Shown piece by piece: positions 46,187-58,763 of a stretch of DNA of 62,883 nucleotides. Made by a program: the position numbers and the translations under genes. Source of the DNA: Hypsibius dujardini (lineage: Eukaryota; Tardigrada; Eutardigrada; Parachela; Hypsibiidae); NCBI GenBank assembly GCA_001579985.1, contig LRSR01010877.1, positions 1-62,883 on the forward strand, written 5' to 3'. How positions within the stretch are numbered: position 1 is the first letter of the stretch; every line of letters starts with the position of its first letter. The notes below the pieces were generated by a model. The model worked only from the letters and a program-made list of their open reading frames with translations, was not told the origin of the DNA and ran no database searches.

Positions 46187-49100
46187 TCAAGCTGCAGTCT
46201 CCATTGGCTTGGTTTTCGTCTCGAATTGGGCCATGGAGCTGCGCTCCTGACCGCCGGACGAGGGGATCGTTTCCACCAGTCTGGTGCCTTTCTTGAACCT
46301 GTCCGGGATGAGCGTCACTCCACGGAACGTTTCCCCTGGCCGACTGCTTCCGCCATCTGTCTGCTCACGGCGTGCCGCGGTCGCCCGGATGGCCGTTACA
46401 ATGACGAGTATGAGCCAGACAAGTACCGACAACCAGTAACTTACCTGCAAATTAAGCTTATTTCATGTTTCTTCTTATTCAAGGATGGCTGTCTATCTGT
46501 GTCTGTCTGAAGAAAGATGCCCTACGAATCTTCTAGTGCGTGGCTTCTTTTGTGGTGTTACCTCGGTCTCCGTCAGGTCGGGGTAGGGATCGTACCCTCG
46601 GAAGAGAAGAGGTGTAGCCTCACCTGATACACACCTATTAACGAAAGCTCCGTTATCTTCTTTCGTAATCCAGGTAAGGAACGATAAACGAACAACTCTT
46701 ACGTGATGGGCCTTCCGAAATATTGGATCATTAAGGCGCGGTTTGACAGGCAAAAGTAGTAGAGACCTCCGGTGGTCAAGCCCGCCCCGATCAGGGTGAG
46801 GATGAGCCCGAGAAGGGCTCCCACCAACGATCCAGCCACCGACATTCTGGGTCTGCAAAAGTAATAAAAGATCATATGATCTTTGTTCAAGATCTTCATC
46901 CTTGGGAAACAATAGGTACTGTTGCTCAGGTAGGTCAAATACAATTAGAATTAGTGGCGACGTACATAATTTCCGGTCGGCGAATTGCTTGATACAATGC
47001 GTAAGCGTGTGATATAAGCTGTGAAACGATAATAAAATCAGTGTGGAATTTTACTCCAGCAAGCAAACTGTACTTTGTCGGATGACAGGTCGTTGTCCCT
47101 GTTGCAATGATCATCCCTGTGTTTAGCGCCAGAGGATCCTTACAAGTTTAGGGTCCTTACAAGTCGAAACCAGGAACCCTCATGGTATGACCGGGGGTGG
47201 GCAAAGGGGTAAAATCCATTTTTTCCAAATCGAACCCGAAAAGCGGCCTATTGTTCCTGGTCATTTTGAAGTTGTGGGGTCGGTCTGGATTCAGTTTTGT
47301 AAAAAAAGCATTTTGCCCCTTTGCCTGCCCCCTAGCCCTTCCATGAAGGGTCCTGGTTCCCACTTGTAAGGATTCTAAATGATCCCTAAATTAGGGTTAA
47401 AGCGGCAAGGTTAAGTAAGGCTCCATATGTATTTTTTTAAGCACCTGTATCACTCCATAGACGATGGACACGACGACAGGCATGTAGGTGACATAGGAGC
47501 AGTTGTGGTAGCTCCCAAACATCGGTCCGAAACCGGTGAATTCTGTGAAGAGTGGACAGCCGTGGAGCCGTGCCTGAAAACGAGGAAAAATAAATGTCAC
47601 TAAAAACAAACTCAAGGACGGGAACATATGGGCTCAGGGCATCATTATTTCCTTATGTTTTCGTATAGAATTTGGAAATTTAAATGTAATTTATCTGGTT
47701 GGTAATTCATTCTCAAATAAATCGACTGCGGCACCGCCAAATTGTCGATCGATTTCATACTGGCAAATTGAGTTGTCGTAGTCGTATCTTTCCGTCCACT
47801 GTCAGCCGCTCAATAGTTGTAACTGTTGGTTTTAACATTAAAATCTTTCATATAAAATTTACAGTTTGCGTTCGCACAGATTTAATTACTGTGGTTAAAT
47901 ATTTTTATAGGCTCCTCCCATGGGACTCATACAAAAAAGCTGTAAAATTGTATACTAGTGTAGGGAAATATTGTCATTATTATTAACGTCAAAACGTCAC
48001 AATTTCTCTCGACTTTAACTGGATTTAAATATTATAAAAACATGCAAACGAAATTTAAACTATATTGAACTATAGTTTAGGAGTTCATCGCACTCATAGC
48101 AGTTCATTGCATTCATTTATCCAGTTTTCCGGTGACTACTAAATCCCCAATCGGATCAGCTTGCCTGAATCTTAGAGACCTGGACAGTGCTATTGTGACA
48201 TAGAAGGCTACGGATCACGTGATGGTACTTTCTAAAATTAATGTTGAGACGAAATATGTGAGTTAAAGTAAATAAATCGCCTCTATCACTAGCCCACACT
48301 TCGATCTTTCTGCAGGCCAAGTGTTTCGACAAATTTGAACTACTGTACTGATAAAAAAGGACAGCATATGTAAACATTGTCCAACTTTCAACGCCCATCT
48401 CTGCGACTTTTATTATCGAACGGAAGTGTCATTCATTCATTCGGTTTTATTTATTTTTTGCCCTCGGTCTTTTTAATTTATCCCACTTGTGTAAAAAAGC
48501 TTAAAAATACGGTGCATGTAACTAACCATTCTTTTTTGAATTTGTAGAAAATTTATCGCCTAATAAGGCTATAAGATTCGTGTAAAAAGCCAAATGCCGT
48601 ATCGGTGTTTTAAAGCGGATTTAAGAAAGTCCGCTTGTTATTGCGGGAAATCGATCAACCGCGCAGTGACCACTACTACTCTGTGATCTCGAGTCTCCGC
48701 GATCGCACTACAGGTCAATAACCCTCGCGTTTTAGACTTCTGCCTGTCTACTTGCGTTCTGTTGCCTTTCGCCTAAAATATCAGATCGATTTTTTCCGGT
48801 CAACTTTCCCACTGCTTCTGTTCCAGAAGAAATATATGAATCTTCTATAAGAAAATAGAATGATGGGTAAAGTAGAAACTTATGTATAAGACACACTTGC
48901 CATACAGAAAATGTTATACATTCACACAGTAGTAATCTGTTTCTCTTTGTCTGTTCTGTGTTTTACGAGTTCATCGCTAACAACTATTTAATTATCCATT
49001 TTTTCCGGCATTTTCAAAATGCGTAATAATTTTATATGCGCCGAAAATAATTGTCAAAGTTCTGGTAACATTTTGGAATGCTAATTACCCGTTTTCATGA

Positions 49101-49615
49101 TATTCAAAAAATAACTCAGGATCAGAAGTTGTCCATTTAAATAAAAGCTGCCAATGTTTAGATGCAAAGAGTAAAGAGAAGCTTTTTAGTGTTAACGTAA
49201 TATGCAATTCAGCAGTTTATTGGATGCCTGCGGTTGCGGCTTGGGGAAAAGCCCGACCAGCTTAAGGGTTAATGCGAATGAACAATAGCCGGCTAGTGGC
49301 GATAATATTTGAGCGTAAACATTTATATATACTAACAGGTACAGAATAAATTAATTACACACATACGTATGCTGTATATAGGCGAAGGCCAAACATCGTT
49401 GTTGCCATATTCAATTCAATGAACGACACAAGCAACCTTCGCCCATATATATATACTAGCACAGTCTATATAAATCCATCAAACACACAAGACACTTGAC
49501 CACACACCGCACTTACCACCGCTAGGCCAATGCCAATCGCCTGTGGGAATCCCAGTACGACAATAATGAGGTACAACACCACGGTCACCGCTAGTAATTT
49601 TGCATTACGGTCCAT
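46187..49615 (-). CDS. Four-pass membrane protein, TMEM179-like
   Basis: Uncharacterised tetraspan protein. Six minus-strand exons (49517-49615, 47445-47573, 46966-47018, 46703-46852, 46562-46634, 46187-46444) give 253 residues. All phases agree only if exon 5 begins at 46634, after ag|GTGTGTATC. Hydrophobic segments are seen at about 7-28 (LLAVTVVLYLIIVVLGF), 62-84, 96-125 (GALLGLILTLIGAGLTTGG) and 170-192 (YWLSVLVWLILVIVTAI). The first extracellular loop has HGCPLFTEF, like the CLLFTE of TMEM179. A conserved-looking Cys opens the second loop (ITCVSGEATP). The tail is basic and Ser/Pro-rich, probably cytosolic. Topology and length fit TMEM179 (about 230 residues), but overall similarity is weak, so the family is provisional. 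Intron 1 is 1.9 kb; intron 2 holds an inverted-repeat element. Confidence 0.7.
47137..47372. mobile_element. Foldback/MITE-like element in an intron (tccttacaagt termini)
   Basis: Left terminus at 47154-47185 and right terminus at 47341-47372 are inverted copies: 32 bp with about 4-5 mismatches, starting tccttacaagt and ending acttgtaagga. The inner arms also pair: gggcaaaggggtaaaat versus attttgcccctttgcc. An extra tccttacaagt lies at 47137. A diverged relative starts at 62543. Confidence 0.7.
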
Positions 49616-52422
49616 AGCCACATTAGCCATATTATTTTTTCCGAGTGGCTATATATAATACTGTAAAAAGCCGATAATAAAAATCGTTGATCCTTCAATA
49701 AAACGCCCGCTTTCATCAATTCATTCGCAACTGCGGAAAATTCAATTGGAAGCCCGGAAAATTCCAGAAAGAAACCATTCATGCATGATGGAGGTTCCCC
49801 ATATTAAAGATCTGCGTAGTGTAGTAGTCCGCTCTTTGAAGATCTTAAAAATGAGACGTGTACTATAGTTGAAGGCTGATGCTATGGTTTGAAAAGCAGG
49901 TTAAAAAACGGTGCAGACTTCATGCCACCGCAAACGGTGAGCGTGCAACCGTGTGCAAGCTTCGAGCTTGTCTCAGGGTGTGTGCAAGCATCTGGGGGTC
50001 TTGACAGGCATGGTACTCACACAGGCAGGTCTGTTTGGAGGTAAGTGGTACAGCGCAGGTATGTAAGCGCGCGTTATTATTGAACACGGTAGGAGAGAGG
50101 TAGAGAGAGATTTGTCTGCGTGCGTCTAAAGTGGACCGGTAGGTTTTGGTGGTGGTGGTTCGTTGGTGACGTTTTCCAGGGGCAGTTGTTTGTGGTGTGC
50201 TGCCGGAGAGAGATGAGAGAGAGAACGAGATGCGAAGAGCGGGTGTGTACACTCTCTTTGGCAGCAGACGATCGACTCGACGGCAATATGCCGCGAGACG
50301 ACGTCAAGTGTCCTTCGTTTTTATATACGGATGGTGAGAGGTATGGAGAGGTGGGTGTTGGGGGGGGGGTGTTGGGGTCTGTCCGTACCTGGTGAGCGGG
50401 TCATTTGAAAAGGCTACCGCTGCTGCTGCCAATCAATAAAATGAATTTTAGTACAGAGAGCTTGTTCCAGGTGCGGAACCTGACTGTTGAACGAACTTAG
50501 GACGATTTTCAGAGGGGGAACCCAGAATGTCTCCGCTCTACATTTTGTTAATAGATCAATAATTATATGGATTTTCAAAATTTATTTCACCGATCAGAAT
50601 GTGAAAGCTTTCTGTTTGGCAGAATTTCAAAGTTGTTAAAACAGTGGAAGATTCCAGTTTTCCTGATTTTGAGTGTGATAACTTCAATATTGGGAAATAG
50701 GTAAGTTTAAAGAATTTAACATTGCCCTTTTTGAAATTCAATTTAAAATCGATTTGCATCAGCAGAATCTATTTTGAACTTCAGGAGGCGAAACTGCAGG
50801 TTTTGAGAGTTATCATAATTATAGCTCTATCAAAAAATATATAGCGGAGACATTCTGAGCTCCCCCTCCGAAAATCGTCGTAAATAAGGCGGGTTTTTCA
50901 GCTGGGTCTACGGGTACATGGGACCCGCGTTTAAATTGGAACGTACGCCGTCACGAACTGAATGCAACGTGGTGAATGAATTAGATCGCTCTTCTGCTCG
51001 AGCCAGCGGTCTGTCCGTCAAGTTTCTGCTGGAGATCACTGACGAACACTAAAGTAGTCGCGATTCTGTTGTGCTCATCGTATCACACAAACCAACAGAC
51101 AAACGACCGTACTATGTTCCGTATGATCTTCATTTGAGTATATGGTACCACGATACTCATTTCCCACCGAATGAACCCGATGACAATCAGTGATACTACA
51201 GCTGATTGAACGACCACAGAGACGAAAATATTGAAAGGCTTGGACGTGACAGCGGCATTAACTCTTCCAGGCCACCATAATGGTCTTTGTGCTTGTCCGT
51301 CCAACATCCGCGCACACAATCACAAGCCAGTTCTCCGTGTTTCTTTCACGTCCATTTTCAAAACTAAATTCCGTCAACACGACACATCTAAGAGCACCTA
51401 TCAGGGGGCTCTATGTATTCCCATATGATGTGCTTTTATAGCCGGACAGGGCTAGTCGGGAAGGGTTCTAAAAGAATATACTGTAAGAATCCCTCCACAA
51501 AAAGCCTGATAATGCTGTCAAAAGGTGTTCCTAGCTTGTGAGCACACCTCAATACAAATTTCCGCTCGGTAGCGTATTAGACAGACAGACAGGCAGACAG
51601 GCAGACAGATAGACAGACAGACATACGAGCAGACATACAGATAGACAGACTGACAGATGGGCAGGCAGGCAGACCAACAAATAGAGAGATCGATACGTTG
51701 GTGATATCAAACAATGGGAGTCCAAGCGGTATTTTTGCCTTCTGTGTATCGAAAGTCAATTGCACGTGAGGGTCGCGAAACAGTGTTCGGTTTTGTGTCT
51801 GCCGAACATTCGCGGCCACAAAACATGGATCATACCATACACCATCATTCTGTGTGTGGAATTATTTCCGTCAACGTACACGACACGCTCAAACGAACTC
51901 ATAAGGGGCTCATCTTTTTCTCTCAACATTATTTCTCCTCATTGTGTTGCGCTGACAAGACAATCAGCAGTGCGGAAAGCAATACAAAAGGAGCGTAACC
52001 ATCTTTGTAAAAGACACAAACACCCGTCAATGGTCCCAGGTATCGATCCACTATACCGTGAGAACATAAACAACTCAATACATTTCATATCTTTAAACCG
52101 ATGCAAAAAACAATTCCCCATGGTCGATAGAGAAGACAAATTTACCAAAAAATTCTATTAGAAACTTGATAAACCGCGAAGAGACAAGCCGAGAGCTGCT
52201 AGCCAAAAAAATCCGGAAACCAAAAATAGGATGTCTGTCTGTCAGTCGACTCTTTCCCCAACTCTTCTGACTTGGCACAGAATCACACAGACACAATAAT
52301 AACGAGCAAAGAGAAAAACAACGCGCGCGAAAAAGAGACTCCATATTATCCATTCACTGGCGAAAAAGGGCGATTTAATGTCGCAGAACTGGCCTCCATC
52401 TCGCGTTAATCGCCTGGCCTGC
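49616..52422. other. Intergenic region between TMEM179-like and F-BAR genes
   Basis: No gene recognised. Contains a G/T-rich patch around 50100-50400 (possible promoter or leader of the TMEM179-like gene), a G9 run at about 50358, two weakly similar segments near 51280-51410 and 51795-51920, and a CAGA repeat at 51580-51690. The right end (about 52160-52422) should hold the 3' UTR of the F-BAR gene. Confidence 0.5.
51578..51692. repeat. CAGA/GGCA tetranucleotide repeat
   Basis: Perfect and near-perfect agacagac and ggcaggca units. Noncoding. Confidence 0.85.
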
Positions 52423-52691
52423 TCAGCGTTTGTGAGGATGCTGGTGGTGGCCGCCGTTGCCGTTGCGATAGAGGGTGCTCTCGTCGTCTTTCAGGCTAGT
52501 GTAGGCGGTTGGAACGAAGCCTTCCTCGGCGGTGATGTCGTTGCGGACGTGAGTCCACCCGTCGCCTTGGTCGATTTCGAGGACGAGGAGCTCGTCGCCG
52601 GCCGCGATCGGTATTGAGCCTTCACTGGCACCTACAAGAGTCGGAACAACACATCAAGAACGGTTTTTGCCAGCCTGTCTGTCTGTGTACC

Positions 52692-52733
<42 letters not shown>

Positions 52734-55700
52734 CTTCCTGTCTATCGATCGGTCGGGTTGATCAACTTGCCGTCGTATTCGTAGATGGCAGTACAAGTCC
52801 CGACGATAAAGAGTCCATTGTCTCCCGGTGCTGGCTCGTAGAGATCCTGGTCATCCGACGGTATCGCCGAGACAGCGTGACGGTGATTGGACGCGGGCGG
52901 CGGGACATTGGATTCGGAGGGGCTCCGACTGGGTGCTGACACTGACTCAACGCTGCCGCCAATTTGACTGGATGCGCTGCCGGGGAAGCTGGCGTTGGAA
53001 GACAGGCGGGCTTGCGATTGAGCTTGCATGTTCTGCTCGGTGTCATCCAGACAAAGCTAGCGGAAGATAAGCGAAGCAGAATGTATACAGCTGAAAAGCG
53101 TGTCTGCTTGCTAATGCCTCCCGTCATGAAACCCAAACCAAATCTTAACCCACCCTTAGCCGATGCATTTCTTCGTTGAGTTTATGCATGGTGTTGCCGT
53201 TCTCGACGAGTTGTCCGTTGACGCTGTTCGGGTCGCCCATGGATGGATTCGCCTCGTAGACACCCTTCATCTTCATCAACGCGTCGCGCGTGTTGGTTTC
53301 CTGAATGACTTGAGCATGGAGGACGTCCATTCGCTCTTTTATCTTTCGTTTCCGCTGCTGCGGTGGCAAGTCTGAGAAATCCTCCTTAACAAACTCCTTT
53401 GTCTGGAAAGGGAGCATATTGTACATTAGGCAGGCTAAGAAGCAAACAAACAAGCAACAGGATAACATGCAGAGGGTTAGATAGACAAAAAAAGAAGGCA
53501 GATAGAACGAATAGTTAGACCGACACATCCAGACAGGCTATATAAATAAGACAGGCAGATAGACAGACTAACCTACAAACATTAGACACAGAAGAGACAG
53601 GCGGACAACAAAACCAGCAAATAGGCAGTCAGGCAGAGGAACGCCCCTTCAATACCTTTGAAGCCGGGAATATTCCAATAAGCGTTTTGCGTTGTTTCTT
53701 CTCCTGTTGGGAGATGGTGCGAACACTTCCGGATCGGGCGGGTGGATAGTGGTTGTTTATCGTCCCGCAGTCCACGCTGTTCCCATCCTCCAGGTTAAAG
53801 AAGGCAATATCCGGCGGGTGGTCGAAACCGGATTTGTACCGGTCCACCACCACCTGCGCATCCTGAAACACGCAAATTCAGGTAAACCCAAAGACACAAG
53901 CTGCGATCCTAATCCGAAAACTGATTTAGTCAGACCGTTCACCAGTCAGCCAAACCCACAAACCAGATAAACAGTCTACGGATATGACACATGCGATACA
54001 GCTAAGCAGGCCTACCGAGGTGGACACAAAGAGAAGACAGACAAGGCATTTAGGCAGGCAAATAGACAAACTAAAGCAGACAGAGACAAACCAATAGTCA
54101 GGCAGACAGATAGACCGACAACAGAAAGCATACACAGAGACATGGCAAAGGCCAGATAGAGTGGCACAGACAAGGAAACAGACAGAGAGAGGCAGACAGG
54201 CACGAACAAATAGGGAAACTCATATGCAAGCCCAATTCTAGCACATCAAGTATTTACAATTTCCGAGCTGACTTCCTCGGCGGAGCGGACCATCTCCTCC
54301 AGGCATTTGTCGATGATCGGCTGGATACGGCGCTCAATCTGTGCGGCCACCTTGACCGACTCACGGACTTGCATGGTCTTCCGGTGGTCGACGTCCTGGA
54401 GGCGGTGGAATATCTGCGGAATCATCTGGCCGTAAAAGTTCTTCTGGAACCCATTGATCTCCTGTAGTTTCGCCGCGTAATCCTGCTTGGCCACCTCATA
54501 CTCTTCCGCCCTCCTCCGTGCAACCAGTTGGTACTGTGGGTAATAACAAAACCCATGCGCATGCTAGCAATACTAGTGACACATAAACCACTGAGCATGG
54601 TATCTCTTACGTCTTGTACTGCCTTCTTGGAGAGCTCCTCATTGGCGTCCGCTTTCAGGTAGCCGTCGTGAGCTTTCTGTGATTCCCGGTAGGCTTTCTC
54701 ATACAATTTCTTTGACTGCAACCGAGACAAATCATGAGACATTCAATCCAGAGCAGCAAGTCGTTTAGAATTAATTTCATATCTCTGTCCCGTCTCGTCC
54801 TGCATATGCGTCTGTCTATGTGCTTCTGTCTGTCGGTCTGTCTGTCTGTCTGCCAGCCACTCCTGCCTATCTGTCTGGTTCCGGGACATAATCTCACCTT
54901 CTCCAGCTGAGAAAGATTCGCTTCGAGATTCTTCTGTATGCGATTCGCCTCATCCAGATGCTAAAACATACGATAGACAAGTCATTAGTTTCCATCGGTT
55001 AAAGTCACACGGACCGCCCGCAGAAGACCGTCTCATATCTTCACACTAACTCGCTTCCGGTCGTCCCGTAGCTCCTTCGTCTGGCCCTGAATCTTCACCA
55101 CTATTTGTTGCTGGAGCTCCTCCGCCAGCCTTTCATGCTGACCCGCCAGATCGTTGAGCTCGTTGGTCAACCGGACAAAACCGCGGTAGTAAGTGAACTG
55201 TCCGTCCTCGTCTTCCTTCTTCTTTGGCTGGAAACTCTTCACCAAGTTCCTATGCAGAATCGAAAAATTTAAATTATTTGTCTCAAAATATAATTATTAC
55301 TATTCTCAAAAAAATTAAATTAAATAAATTAAATAGCATATTAAATAGTGACTTATTGTGAAATAAATTAAAATAAGTAAATAGTAAGTTAAAAAATCTA
55401 AACTGGAATAAAAAATATGAATAAATTATAAATAAGAGAAAAGCTAAAATTATTATTCGTAATAACGAAATGATAATTAATTACTCAAATAGGTAGGACA
55501 TTGAACAGTAACTTATTGTGAGATAAATAACAATAAGTAAAACAGCAAGGTAAAAAACTGAATTTAAAATTGAAAAGTAAATAAATTATAAATAATAGAA
55601 AAGCAACTGCGTTGTAGTTTAAACAGTGGGAGGCAAATTAATTGTTCTCCTCCCAGTTGTCCCACCCACACATACTTGAGATCTTTGGCGTATTTCACCT

Positions 55701-56622
55701 CGACGTCGCAGCGCTGCTTGTAGAAGGCGGAGAACCGGTCGAGAAACTCCAACCCCTTCTGCGTGTGCATCGCGATCGCATCGTACTGATCCTGCAAAGA
55801 AATAGCGACAATAGTTTTAAGGCAATTATAATAACTAATAATAAAAAAATCTGATTCACAACGGAAGAAATTTAAAAATAACGGCAAATCCATATCAATT
55901 ATTTAAATTGTTTTTTCCCAATTTCTAAACTGTCATAGTCCAAACACAATGTCCAAACTGTTTAGCACCACCCATGTCACCAGAATTGTGTGGCACTGTC
56001 ACAAAACAGAAAAGATATTATGAACCCGACGCACATTTCAACATGCACATCCAGCAGGTGATTGATTGGTTGATTAAAAATATCAGAAAGCTCAACAATC
56101 CATCAATCAAGCGATCAATCAAGCAAGCAATCAATCAACATCGATCGTTCAATATGCACTCAGCTTCCAACGGTTGATTGATTGATTTAACAAGCCTGTC
56201 CTGCGTTTGTTTTACAATTTTTAGTTTCCAATTTCCAATTATCATAATCAATTTTAATTTATATCACTACATCCCATTTTGACGCTTTTTCGAGGTGTTA
56301 CTTCGACACACGGCGCTCAAACTGATATGACAGACAGACAGACATACATACACACACAAACACACACAGTCGGGGGAGAAAAAATCTCAGTCAGCAATCA
56401 TCAGCATGCCTGAGGAAAAAATCTAGGTCAAAAAAAGATACACCACGGAGAGAGTGAGGAGAATAAAACTCGTTTCCTGCCCGAAACACTCTCGCCCGGT
56501 TATCGCACCCCCTACAGAGGGAGAGAGAGAGCGCGTGGCCATCGTAATTATTCATATTCATGCATGGTCTAATTCACAGACATTAGACATAGGCAAACAC
56601 AGACAGACACACAGACAGACAG

Positions 56623-56657
<35 letters not shown>

Positions 56658-58213
56658 CAACCACTCAGGAAACTGTCCGATATTACACATGTTTTTTTCT
56701 CTTTCGTTTCGTGCAAGCCACCTCCACACGCACTCACTCCTCAACAAGCTGCCCACAGTGTGCTTGAAGATGTGCTCTCGTTTGCGGAAAAAGCAAACAA
56801 TGTCATGCAACAATTATTACGAGACTAGGCAAGAGACGAGGCAGACAGACAATGGCCGCTTGTTCATGCTGCCTGCAAAGTACAAGAGCATTACCGGCAT
56901 TAGAAAATTGTATGCTTTGAAAACGGAAGCAGAAGGCGAGCGAGCTCCACCCCTTGGGGGGTGGATCGGAAAATGAGTCAGTATTGTGATTGTCTGGCGA
57001 TTACTGATGCTGGGGTTATGCCGTGTCTGTCTGTCTGTCTGTCTTGCGAAAATCTATGCAAATTGGGGTGATGGAACCCGCGTGGTGGGCTTGTAAATGT
57101 GAAACGGATCGTGTTCCATTCCTGACATATGCTCCTGAATTGTTTAGCATTTATTGCCAGTCTGGAAAAATAAATGCGGAAGGTTTCAACCAAGTTGAGC
57201 CGGGCTCTCGTAGACATCGATGCTAAGGTGGCCGAATTTGGCGAGTACATCTTCCAAATAATAATTACGGCAGACGTTTTCAATAAACTTGATCAAATTT
57301 GATGGTGAAAGATTCGTTTTTCATTAGCTTGTTTTAACAACAACAACTGAAAAAATTAGCCGTGACGATGCCGAAACTGGAGGAAAAATAAACAACGTGA
57401 GGTCGGCTGCCTTCAAGGCTATCGATTGCTTGCTTCCTCCTCATACCATACTTCCATAATCTTAAAAAGAGCTTTCTAAAGATGCAATAGCCTCAAAAAG
57501 TCGCCTAATTTACAGGGTCGTCTAAAGATTCGTCACAAGCCTGAAAAAACTCGCGGTAAAATTAAATGTGTATTAGCAGCATAGGATCAATTTTCCATTG
57601 TTGCTTACGCTAAATTGGCCAGACTTGGCTGCTACACTTTCATCACGATAAATATGTACGAATTTCTGTCTCGAGAAGGTTGCTTTACTCGCGAACTATT
57701 TAGCTGAGAGTATATAAATTAAAAAACTAAAATCTATAATAAATTTAACAATGGTAAAAATTGGATTTTTTTTAGAAAATAAAATAACCAACGGGCAGGA
57801 CGCCTTCCCCTCCGAACCGGCTCCTTGCAAACACAAATTCCGAGTATTTTTGTTTCGACAAAGCTTGGCTTGAAACCGGATGAAATAGGCCAAATTCATC
57901 AAAAAACACTCCTATCTGTCTGCGCTTTTGTGCGAGACTGTTTTGTGAAGAAAGCCACACAGCACACACACACATGCAGTCATTAAGGCCAGGCATTATA
58001 CTCCATGGCAATTGGCAAAAGCCAAAGACGCGCGAGCGATGTGCACAGCATGCTGACAGATGCTTGACACGCTCCTGACATCCTCAAGAGGAGGAAGAGA
58101 CATCTTCAAGCACCCACACCGAGTCTCATGAGTAGTACGGCCAAACCCAAACGTCAGACGAAAAAAGCAGACGAGCAACGACTCACCCACAGATCCTTTC
58201 CCCAATCCGCCAT
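52423..58213 (-). CDS. FNBP1/TRIP10-like: F-BAR/HR1/SH3 protein of the CIP4/FBP17/TOCA-1 family
   Basis: TOCA-family adaptors bend membranes and recruit Cdc42, N-WASP and dynamin to drive actin-based endocytosis. Ten exons (58187-58213, 55676-55791, 55051-55249, 54898-54960, 54611-54715, 54258-54533, 53656-53862, 53154-53402, 52771-53056, 52423-52631) give 578 residues, close to human CIP4 and FBP17. F-BAR (1-290): MADWGKDLW-DQYDAI, EVKYAKDLKNL, and KSGFDHPPDIAFFNLED at its end. HR1 Cdc42-binding coiled coil (about 332-414): DLPPQQRKRKIKERM, MKMKGVYEANPSMGDP. A Ser/Pro linker follows, then a C-terminal SH3 (about 490-565): CTAIYEYDG-ASEGSI, DQGDGWTHVRN, EEGFVPTAY. The 27-bp first exon at 58187-58213 fits phase and family. 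The last intron uses a GC donor (gcaagt). Intron 1 is 2.4 kb of noncoding DNA. Confidence 0.95.
52668..52738. repeat. (TGTC)n microsatellite inside the GC-AG intron
   Basis: About ten near-perfect TGTC units fill half of the 139-bp intron that splits the SH3 coding sequence. Confidence 0.9.
54020..54200. repeat. CAGA/GGCA repeats in F-BAR gene intron
   Basis: Degenerate period-4 purine/C repeats lie between exons 54258-54533 and 53656-53862. Noncoding. Confidence 0.75.
56060..56180. repeat. CAAT/ATTG tetranucleotide tract in F-BAR intron 1
   Basis: It has gattgattggttgatt followed by caatcaagcgatcaatcaag and, after a short gap, gattgattgattt. The opposite-sense tracts could fold on each other. 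A (GACA)n microsatellite lies nearby at 56595-56660. Confidence 0.75.
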
Positions 58214-58763
58214 GACGAAATAATCCCCGCAAAACGTGACGCGTCGAGCGGATTCTGCGTCCGCAACTTTTTCCCAAAGTCGGACCAATTCAAAGCTTGA
58301 AAAACCACAGCAGGTGTGGACCCGGTGTGCGGGGAAAAAATCCCAGCGGATGCGGCCAAGCAGGTGGAGGCGTCTTTGGGCCTAATGAGGCCGTTGCTCC
58401 GGAGCCCTTTTAAATGCCATTTTTCCAGCAGATTCCAAGGGGTAAATATTGGAAGAGGGAGAAAGCTATATGGAAATCTGAAAATTAAACAAAAAACTTA
58501 GTCAGGATAATGGGAAATGGATTTTCGAGAGTGATTTCTTTTGAAAGGTTCTCCCTATTCCACAAGACTTTCCTCCACGGGACATAATACCAGTTTCTTT
58601 TTAAAACTTGCCTGTCCTAGTTTTTTCGAAAGCCTAATCAGTTGAAAGCTGTAAAAGTTACGGCAGGAGGGAATCAGGTGAGCGACGGAGATATGGCAGG
58701 ACAAATGGCAAGTCAGGTGAAAGGGTTGATTGTCCCAATGACGTCGCTCTTCTGAAGTCCGAA

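Noticed and set aside
46493-46912. 139-codon minus frame across two TMEM179-like exons
   Set aside because: It runs through an intron in a different frame. The alternative spliced frame gives a proper transmembrane segment and consistent phases.
50120-50395. 91-codon plus-strand ORF rich in Trp and Arg
   Set aside because: It is produced by a G/T-rich low-complexity patch, has no recognisable domain and lies where a promoter or leader is expected.
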